Source of the DNA: an uncultured Opitutaceae bacterium
GTDB taxonomy: Bacteria; Verrucomicrobiota; Verrucomicrobiia; Opitutales; Opitutaceae
DNA length: 18,942 nucleotides
Assembly: GCA_937128785.1 (NCBI GenBank)
Contig: CAKZMS010000774.1
Span: forward strand, 1-18,942
Reading direction: 5' to 3'
Below, piece by piece: positions 14,410 to 18,942 of this stretch (position 1 is its first letter; each line of letters opens with the position of its first letter). The notes under the pieces were generated by a model that was not told where the DNA came from, searched no databases, and saw only the letters and a list, made by a program, of their open reading frames with translations. A program made the translations under genes and the position numbers.

Positions 14410-15492
14410 ATGAGCAAAAAACTCGCTATCATTGGCGCGGGCGGCATGGCCGCCTATCACATCAACGGTTTCCGCGCCGCCGGCGCTGAGGTCATCGCCA
14501 TCGCCGACGTCAATGCCGCGGCCGCTGCCAAAACTGCCGAGCAACATGGTATCGCCCAATCGTTCGGTGACGTTGCCGAGATGTTCACCGCCCTGCCCGA
14601 TCTCGACGGTGTCTCCATCATCGTGCCCAACAAGTTCCACGCCCCCCTCGCGCTCCAGGCGATGCAGGCCGGTAAGCATGTCTTCTGTGAAAAGCCCCCG
14701 GCGTTGAACGCGACCGAGATGGCCGAACTCAAGGAAACCGCCGAGTCCACCGGTCGCACCTTGATGTTCAACTTCAACAACCGTGCCCGGCCCGAAAGCT
14801 ACGCCATGCGCGGCTACGTGGAAGACGGCACCCTGGGCACCATCAACACCTGCCAAGCCAAGTGGGTGCGCCGCGCCGGCATCCCCGGCTTTGGTGGCTG
14901 GTTCACCAACAAAGCCCTTTCCGGTGGTGGTCCGCTCATCGACCTGCTGCACATGATCGATCTGGGCATGCACTTCATGGGCTACCCCGAACCCGCGCAC
15001 GTGCTCGCCCGCACTTACAACGACAACATCGACAACAAGGCCTTCAAAGGACCTTGGGGCATCCCCGACAACGCCGAGGGCGTCATGGATGTGGAAGCGG
15101 CCGCTCACGGTTTCGTGACCTTCAAGACCGGTCAGTCGATGTCCTTCGCCATTTCCTGGGCCGAGATGAATGAGCGCGAAGAGTGCTCCTGCATCTTCCA
15201 AGGGTCCAAGGCCGGTGGCATGGTGCGTCGCCTCTTCGGTATCGATGGTCTCGACGAAACCGCCGACGACAGCTGCCAGATCTACACCACGGAAAACGGC
15301 CTGCAGGTGAATCGTGACATCACGGTCGCTCAGGACGAAACCATGGGACGCGAGCGTTCTGCTGCCAACTTCGTGAAGACGCTGGAAGGCGAAGAAACTC
15401 CGCTCAACACCCCGGCCGAAGCTCTCGCCCTCATGAAGGTCATCGACGCCGCCTACGCCTCCGCCGAAAGCGGTGCCCCGGTGGCGCTCTAA
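14410..15492 (+). CDS. Gfo/Idh/MocA family oxidoreductase 1
   Basis: The protein has 360 aa, a typical length for this NAD(P)-dependent sugar/polyol dehydrogenase family. An N-terminal Rossmann domain (about 1-125) has IIGAGGMAAYH (7-17) for the dinucleotide, the acidic IADVN at the end of strand 2, and the EKP motif at 94-96 with K95 as a catalytic residue. The C-terminal alpha/beta domain contains GGGPLIDLLHMIDL (172-185), with D178 and H181 in the position of the usual D-x-x-x-H catalytic pair. It would oxidise or reduce a sugar, inositol or glycoside hydroxyl. It is not a close copy of the two later dehydrogenases and lacks their DKP and GDIGTHA forms. The start follows the heptad array and has no Shine-Dalgarno sequence. 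Confidence 0.9.
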   Translation: MSKKLAIIGAGGMAAYHINGFRAAGAEVIAIADVNAAAAAKTAEQHGIAQSFGDVAEMFTALPDLDGVSIIVPNKFHAPLALQAMQAGKHVFCEKPPALNATEMAELKETAESTGRTLMFNFNNRARPESYAMRGYVEDGTLGTINTCQAKWVRRAGIPGFGGWFTNKALSGGGPLIDLLHMIDLGMHFMGYPEPAHVLARTYNDNIDNKAFKGPWGIPDNAEGVMDVEAAAHGFVTFKTGQSMSFAISWAEMNEREECSCIFQGSKAGGMVRRLFGIDGLDETADDSCQIYTTENGLQVNRDITVAQDETMGRERSAANFVKTLEGEETPLNTPAEALALMKVIDAAYASAESGAPVAL

Positions 15493-15507
15493 ATCCGATT
15501 GGATTTT
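15491..15507 (+). terminator. Weak terminator-like hairpin at the stop codon of oxidoreductase 1
   Basis: AAATCC (15491-15496) and GGATTT (15501-15506) pair around loop GATT, overlapping the TAA stop, with the 3' arm ending in four T bases. The stem is short and AT-containing, so termination is uncertain. Confidence 0.35.
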
Positions 15508-15634
15508 AACCACAGATAGACACCGATTAACCCGGATTCGGATCCGTCAGCCTGATCTAAAAAGAGACCATACTGCCACCAAGGCTCCATCGCGTAAAAG
15601 TAGTGGAGCCATTCGTGTCCATCCGTGGTTTAAA
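15504..15634. repeat. MITE-like element with imperfect 20-bp terminal inverted repeats
   Basis: The left end (15504-15523, TTTTAACCACAGATAGACAC) matches the reverse complement of the right end (15615-15634) at 17 of 20 positions. Inside are a perfect 7-bp hairpin, GGCTCCA (15583-15589) with TGGAGCC (15604-15610), and TCAGCCTG (15547-15554), which pairs with CAGGCTGA (15639-15646) just outside the right end. It fills most of the 200-bp gap between oxidoreductases 1 and 2. From memory, CCACGGATGGACAC-like intergenic sequences recur in Verrucomicrobiota genomes; I could not check this. Confidence 0.5.
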
Positions 15635-15692
15635 ACAGCAGGCTGATGGTTTCCAAACTTCCTGATTTCCAGATTCAACCTTCCCTTACCCT

Positions 15693-16868
15693 ATGAAACT
15701 TAATCGCAAACTTCGCATGGGCATGGTCGGCGGTGGCCGCGGCGCCTTCATTGGCACCGTGCATCGCATGGCTGCCAACCTCGATGGTCAGATCGAACTC
15801 GTCGCCGGCTGCTTCTCCTCCGATCCCAAGAAATCCAAACTCTCCGGCAAGGACTTCTACCTCGACCCGAAGCGGGTCTACGCCACCTACGAGGATATGG
15901 CCAAAACCGAGGCCGCCCTGCCCGCCGATCAACGGATCGATTTCGTCTCCATCGTCACGCGCAACAACACCCACTATGCCGTCGCCAAGACTTTCCTCGA
16001 GGCCGGCATCCACGTGATCTGCGACAAGCCCCTTTGCTTTACCGCCAAGGAAGGCAAGGCGCTCAAGAAAGTCGTAGAGAAGACCGGCAACGTCTTCGCG
16101 CTCACCCACAACTACACCGGTTACCCGATGGTCAAGGAAGCCCGCGATTGGGTGAAGAAGGGCAAGATCGGCAAGATCCTCAAGATCGTCGCCGAGTATC
16201 CTCAGGGTTACGCCATCACCGCGCTCGAAGAAAAGGGCGACGGTGCCATCTCCAACTGGCGGATGGATCCCTCCGTCTCTGGCGTCTCGAACTGCATGGG
16301 CGACATTGGCACCCACGCGCACAACCTCGCCCGCTATATCACCGGACTCGAAGTCGAGGAGATCTGCGCCGAACTCTCCACCTTCATCCCCGGCCGCCCG
16401 CTGGACGACGATGGCAACTGCCTCGTGCGTTTCTCCGACGGCGCCAAAGGTATCATCTACGCCTCCCAGATCTCCAATGGTGATGAGAATAATCTCAACA
16501 TCCGGGTCTACGGCACCAAGGGCAGTCTCGAGTGGTATCAGGAGAACCCGAACGAACTCATCTTCAAGTGCGCCGACAAACCGCCCGTCACGCACCGCCG
16601 GGGCAACAGCTACCTGAGTGCCGCCGCCCAGGGCGCCACCCGCACGCCGTTCGCCCACCCGGAAGGATTCATCGAAGCCTTCGCTAATATCTATGCCGCC
16701 GCCGGCACCGCCATCGCGGATGCCGTCTCCGGCCGCAAGGCGCCCAAGGCGGGTTATGACTTCCCGACCGTGGACGACGGCATCGCCGGCATGCACTTCA
16801 TCGAAACGGTCGTGAAGAGCTCCCAAAAAGGCGCCCGCTGGACGAAGTTCCCAAAACGCGAAGCCTAG
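15693..16868 (+). CDS. Gfo/Idh/MocA family oxidoreductase 2 (391 aa)
   Basis: This is a longer dehydrogenase of the Gfo/Idh/MocA family. MGMVGGGRGAFIGTVHR (9-25) is the Rossmann loop. C-DKP (110-113, K112) replaces the common EKP. LTHNYTGYPMV follows, then AEYPQGY, and [12 protein letters not shown] (200-211) carries D204 and H208 of the catalytic site. ASQISNGDENN, the RVYGTKGSLEWYQENPNEL strand and FAHPEGFIEAFANIY complete the C-terminal domain. The next gene is a clear paralogue with the same motifs at a constant offset of about 10 residues. There is no signal peptide, so it is presumably cytosolic. A 22-bp palindrome is centred on its stop codon. The ATG follows a pyrimidine-rich stretch without a Shine-Dalgarno sequence. 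The substrate is unknown. Confidence 0.92.
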   Translation: MKLNRKLRMGMVGGGRGAFIGTVHRMAANLDGQIELVAGCFSSDPKKSKLSGKDFYLDPKRVYATYEDMAKTEAALPADQRIDFVSIVTRNNTHYAVAKTFLEAGIHVICDKPLCFTAKEGKALKKVVEKTGNVFALTHNYTGYPMVKEARDWVKKGKIGKILKIVAEYPQGYAITALEEKGDGAISNWRMDPSVSGVSNCMGDIGTHAHNLARYITGLEVEEICAELSTFIPGRPLDDDGNCLVRFSDGAKGIIYASQISNGDENNLNIRVYGTKGSLEWYQENPNELIFKCADKPPVTHRRGNSYLSAAAQGATRTPFAHPEGFIEAFANIYAAAGTAIADAVSGRKAPKAGYDFPTVDDGIAGMHFIETVVKSSQKGARWTKFPKREA

Positions 16869-16877
16869 GCTTCGCGT
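16856..16877. terminator. Perfect 22-bp palindrome centred on the stop codon of oxidoreductase 2
   Basis: ACGCGAAGCCT (16856-16866) meets AGGCTTCGCGT (16867-16877) with no spacer. The TAG stop is at 16866-16868, so the last codons KREA are part of the palindrome. It can form a long stem-loop or bind a dimeric protein. Heptad array C starts at the next base. Confidence 0.5.
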
Positions 16878-16912
16878 AAGTAACAAGTTCCAAGTATCAA
16901 GTTCCAAGAGCC
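16878..16912 (+). repeat. Heptad-repeat array C (AAGTNNC units)
   Basis: The units AAGTAAC, AAGTTCC, AAGTATC, AAGTTCC and AAGAGCC run without interruption from the stop-codon palindrome into the terminator. Sixteen bases (16887-16902) are identical to array A, and AAGTAACAAG is also shared with it. Arrays A and C have the same layout: stop codon, hairpin, then heptads. Confidence 0.72.
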
Positions 16913-16936
16913 CAGCCTTCACCGGCTGGGTTTTTT
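16911..16936 (+). terminator. Rho-independent terminator after oxidoreductase 2
   Basis: CCCAGCC (16911-16917) and GGCTGGG (16924-16930) form a perfect 7-bp GC-rich stem with a 6-nt loop TTCACC, followed at once by six T bases (16931-16936). This is the clearest intrinsic terminator in the window and implies that oxidoreductase 3 has its own promoter. Confidence 0.9.
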
Positions 16937-16944
16937 GTCGTCGG

Positions 16945-16998
16945 GTAGCGCCGTGCTTTAGCTGGCGTTTCTCAGTGCCGGCGAAAGCACGGCACTAC
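16945..16998. repeat. REP-like inverted pair, GTAG family
   Basis: Copy 1 (16945-16966) starts GGTAGCGCCGTGCTTTAGC on plus. Copy 2 (16975-16998) is in reverse orientation and ends GCACGGCACTAC, so on minus it reads GTAGTGCCGTGCTTTCGCC. The arms match at about 19 of 22 positions around an 8-nt spacer. Copy 2 folds into GTGCCG/CGGCAC plus GC/GC with a GAAA loop and a bulged A. Together with 7105-7125 it makes three copies of one family in the window. Confidence 0.72.
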
Positions 16999-17203
16999 AC
17001 CCACTCCGCCGCATATTATACCAGAAATCGCAGAGTGAAACAGAGCTCTCACCACGGGAGTTTTCACCAAAGTCAACGAGGCAGTTTTTCACTTCTTGTT
17101 AGCTACCCTCACCTCTGCTTCCCTCCGCTAGCTCCTGTAAGGAACAGCGCCTGCCCCGCCGCTTCCTTTCCTTCGTTCCTTTCTGTAAAAAACAAACCTC
17201 TTC
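16999..17203 (+). promoter_or_regulatory. Long leader of oxidoreductase 3, no gene seen
   Basis: With the preceding terminator and REP pair this makes a 335-bp stretch without a gene. The only promoter-like hexamer I see is TATTAT at 17014-17019 (5 of 6 to the -10 consensus), without a good -35. The rest, especially 17090-17203, is strongly pyrimidine-rich on plus (repeated CTTCC, CCTTC, CTTTC) and lacks a Shine-Dalgarno sequence before the ATG. A short open frame here (16975-17220) has no recognisable protein sequence. Confidence 0.35.
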
Positions 17204-18397
17204 ATGGCTGCTCTTGGTAACGACTCCGCCCGCAAAGTCTCCTCCCAACGCAAACTTCGCTTCGGCATGATCGGCGGAGGCCAAGGTGCCTTCATTGGAG
17301 GCGTTCATCGTATCGCCGCCATCATGGATGGACAGGCCGAGCTGGTGGCCGGTGCCTTTTCCTCCACGCCGGAAAAATCCAAGGCCTCCGGACGCGAGCT
17401 GTTCGTCGATGCTGCTCGTGCCTACGGCACCTATCAGGAAATGGCCGAGGCCGAGGCCCAACGCCCCGCGCACGAACGGCTCGACTTCATCGCCATCGTC
17501 ACGCCCAACCATCAGCACTTCCCCCCCGCCAAACTGTTTTTGGAAAAGGGCTTTAATGTCGTCTGCGACAAGCCTGTCACCCTCAACGTAAAGGAAGCCC
17601 GGGCGCTGAAACGGGTCGTCGAAAAATCCGGCAAGGTATTCGCCCTCACGCACAATTATACCGGCAACGTCATGGTGAAGCAGGCACGCGAGCTCGTGCG
17701 CAAAGGCAAGCTGGGCAAGATCCGCAAAGTCGTCGCCGAATACCCGCAAGGCTGGCTTTCCTCCGCCATCGAGCAAAGCGGCTCCAAGCAGGCCGATTGG
17801 CGGACCGATCCCAAACGCACCGGCGCCGCCGGCTGCATGGGCGACATCGGCACCCACGCCGAGAATCTGGTCACCTACATCTCGGGCCTGCGGATCAGCG
17901 AACTCTGCGCCGACCTCACCACGTTCGTGCCGGGTCGCCAGGTGGATGACGATGGCAACGTGCTCCTTCGATTCGAAGGTGGCGCGAAGGGCGTGCTCCA
18001 CGCGTCACAGATCAGTGCGGGTGACGAGAACAACGCCAACATCCGTATCTGGGGCACGAAGGCCTCCCTCGAGTGGTATCAGGAACATCCCAATGAACTG
18101 ATCGTGAAGTATCCCGATCAGCCCCGGCAGATCTGGCGCCGTGGCAACGACTACGTGCAGGTGCCCGGCCACTTCACCCGCGTGCCCTTCGGTCACCCCG
18201 AAGGTTACCTCGAAGCCTTTGGTAACATTTACCAGGAGGTGTTTCGAGCTGTGCGCGCCGAGGTCGCCGGCAAAAAGATCCCCAAGAATGTCGACTACCC
18301 GACCATCGATGACGGCCTCGAGGGCATGCAGTTTGTTGAAGCCGTGGTGAAGTCCTCCGCCAAAGGCGCCCGCTGGGTAAAAATGCCAACGGCGTGA
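17204..18397 (+). CDS. Gfo/Idh/MocA family oxidoreductase 3 (397 aa), tandem paralogue of oxidoreductase 2
   Basis: The sequence runs parallel to oxidoreductase 2 through its whole length, with more than half of positions identical by eye. Key elements are [18 protein letters not shown] (19-36), the C-DKP motif (121-124, K123), [29 protein letters not shown] (210-221) with D214 and H218, [24 protein letters not shown] and [15 protein letters not shown]. The N-terminus is about 10 residues longer ([15 protein letters not shown]). The changed region between the two paralogues, YAITALEEKGDGAISN versus [16 protein letters not shown], lies near the expected substrate pocket and hints at different substrates or anomers. 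A terminator and REP pair separate it from oxidoreductase 2, so it may be expressed independently. Confidence 0.92.
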   Translation: MAALGNDSARKVSSQRKLRFGMIGGGQGAFIGGVHRIAAIMDGQAELVAGAFSSTPEKSKASGRELFVDAARAYGTYQEMAEAEAQRPAHERLDFIAIVTPNHQHFPPAKLFLEKGFNVVCDKPVTLNVKEARALKRVVEKSGKVFALTHNYTGNVMVKQARELVRKGKLGKIRKVVAEYPQGWLSSAIEQSGSKQADWRTDPKRTGAAGCMGDIGTHAENLVTYISGLRISELCADLTTFVPGRQVDDDGNVLLRFEGGAKGVLHASQISAGDENNANIRIWGTKASLEWYQEHPNELIVKYPDQPRQIWRRGNDYVQVPGHFTRVPFGHPEGYLEAFGNIYQEVFRAVRAEVAGKKIPKNVDYPTIDDGLEGMQFVEAVVKSSAKGARWVKMPTA

Positions 18398-18432
18398 TTA
18401 GCCAAAATTCATCTTCACGACTATCATAGCCC

Positions 18433-18942
18433 ATGAAGAAAACCTACTCCTCCGCCGTCGATATTTGGTTGGCCGTGATCCTACTCGGCACGCCGATTGC
18501 ACTGGTAGTTTGGGGTGCATTTCTCCTGACCAGTGAACCCACCGGCGGCTGGGTCTTGATTGCGTCTGCGGTATTTACGTTGGGACTGATTCGAATACTC
18601 GGCTGGCCCTGCGAATACACCCTGACCGAGAAGTCGCTCATCATCCGCGCCGGCTTCCTCCGAGACGAAATTCCTCTCGCCGACATCACCGGCATGAAAC
18701 TCTCCCACAGTATTCTCTCGGCTCCGGCTCTTTCGATCCGACGGATTAAGATCAGTCTGAAAAAAGGTTCCCGGCTGATCTCTCCACCGGATCGCGCACG
18801 CGCCGGCTTCACAGAAAGCACCCGAGCCGCCAAGGCATTCCGAAGAACGCTAAAGAGGATTGGTGCTATGTCACACTACGCTCTGCTACCATGCACTATG
18901 TGCATCCTAAGCTTCGGCTCATGGCTTGAGCCCCGTTACATC
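18433..18942 (+). CDS. PH-domain (bPH) membrane protein, 3'-truncated
   Basis: From ATG 18433 the frame stays open for 170 codons to the right edge, with no stop. Two hydrophobic helices near the start (VDIWLAVILLGTPIALVVWG and GWVLIASAVFTLGLIRILGW) are followed by a bacterial PH-type domain: YTLTEKSLIIRAGFLRDEI, PLADITGMKLSHSILSAPA, LSIRRIKISLKKGSRLISP, then D-R. This strand order resembles the bPH_4/DUF1200 group, membrane-anchored proteins of unknown function. The sequence after about residue 138 (MSHYALLPCTMCIL) is less typical and its true end is not visible. It starts 35 bp after oxidoreductase 3 with no Shine-Dalgarno sequence, so it could be read from the same transcript by proximity only. 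Confidence 0.72.
   Translation, partial: MKKTYSSAVDIWLAVILLGTPIALVVWGAFLLTSEPTGGWVLIASAVFTLGLIRILGWPCEYTLTEKSLIIRAGFLRDEIPLADITGMKLSHSILSAPALSIRRIKISLKKGSRLISPPDRARAGFTESTRAAKAFRRTLKRIGAMSHYALLPCTMCILSFGSWLEPRYI

Noticed and set aside
14404..15513. Minus-strand open frame of 369 aa opposite oxidoreductase 1
   Set aside because: Same antisense effect; the plus strand carries intact Rossmann and EKP motifs.
14302..16912. CRISPR array
   Set aside because: The repeats are 7-nt, degenerate and without spacers, in separate short blocks; no cas genes.
15675..16922. Minus-strand open frame of 415 aa opposite oxidoreductase 2
   Set aside because: It mirrors a clear Gfo/Idh/MocA gene; the composition (Val/Gly/Asp-rich, no recognisable motif) is that of an antisense frame in GC-rich DNA.
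17099..18001. Minus-strand open frame of 300 aa opposite oxidoreductase 3
   Set aside because: Antisense shadow, similar in composition to the one opposite its paralogue.

Overview
The window is high-GC bacterial chromosomal DNA with short intergenic gaps. I count 17 protein-coding genes; the first is cut by the left edge and the last by the right edge. The best taxonomic guess is Verrucomicrobiota, probably close to Opitutaceae. This rests on the gene mix (DUF1343/NamZ lipoprotein, several Gfo/Idh/MocA oxidoreductases with a sugar-phosphate-isomerase-like TIM barrel, NIPSNAP, DUF1801, DUF2062), on the scarcity of Shine-Dalgarno sequences, and on short palindromic and heptad intergenic repeats. 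No rRNA or marker gene confirms it. I see no rRNA, tRNA, CRISPR array, transposase, integrase or phage gene.

Left part (1-3856): the end of an esterase-like alpha/beta hydrolase converges on a small exported NIPSNAP protein. A secreted 5'-nucleotidase-type metallophosphoesterase follows, with an Arg in place of a usual metal-binding His, and then a cytidylate-kinase-like protein.

Molybdenum-cofactor block (4082-7100): five tightly spaced plus-strand genes encode DUF1801, FdhD, MarC, MobA and a double-ACT protein. FdhD and MobA both serve molybdenum-dependent formate dehydrogenases and related enzymes, but no such enzyme is present here. A 27-bp palindrome lies just upstream of the block and is its most likely control site.

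Sulfotransferase pair (7127-9595, minus strand): two tandem paralogues, both 403 aa, each carry the same C-terminal extension beyond the sulfotransferase fold.

Glycerate kinase, DUF2062 membrane protein and NamZ lipoprotein (9690-12984): a plus-strand run. NamZ would release MurNAc from peptidoglycan.

Sugar-oxidation block (13253-18397): a sugar-phosphate-isomerase-like TIM barrel and three Gfo/Idh/MocA dehydrogenases, the last two being tandem paralogues. The layout suggests oxidation and isomerisation of an uncommon sugar, polyol or glycoside. The gaps in this block hold an unusual amount of structure: two REP-like families, a MITE-like inverted repeat, hairpins at stop codons, and degenerate 7-nt-period repeats. 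A PH-domain (bPH) membrane protein starts at 18433 and runs off the window.

Most genes, and all of those in the last block, start behind pyrimidine-rich leaders without a visible Shine-Dalgarno sequence.
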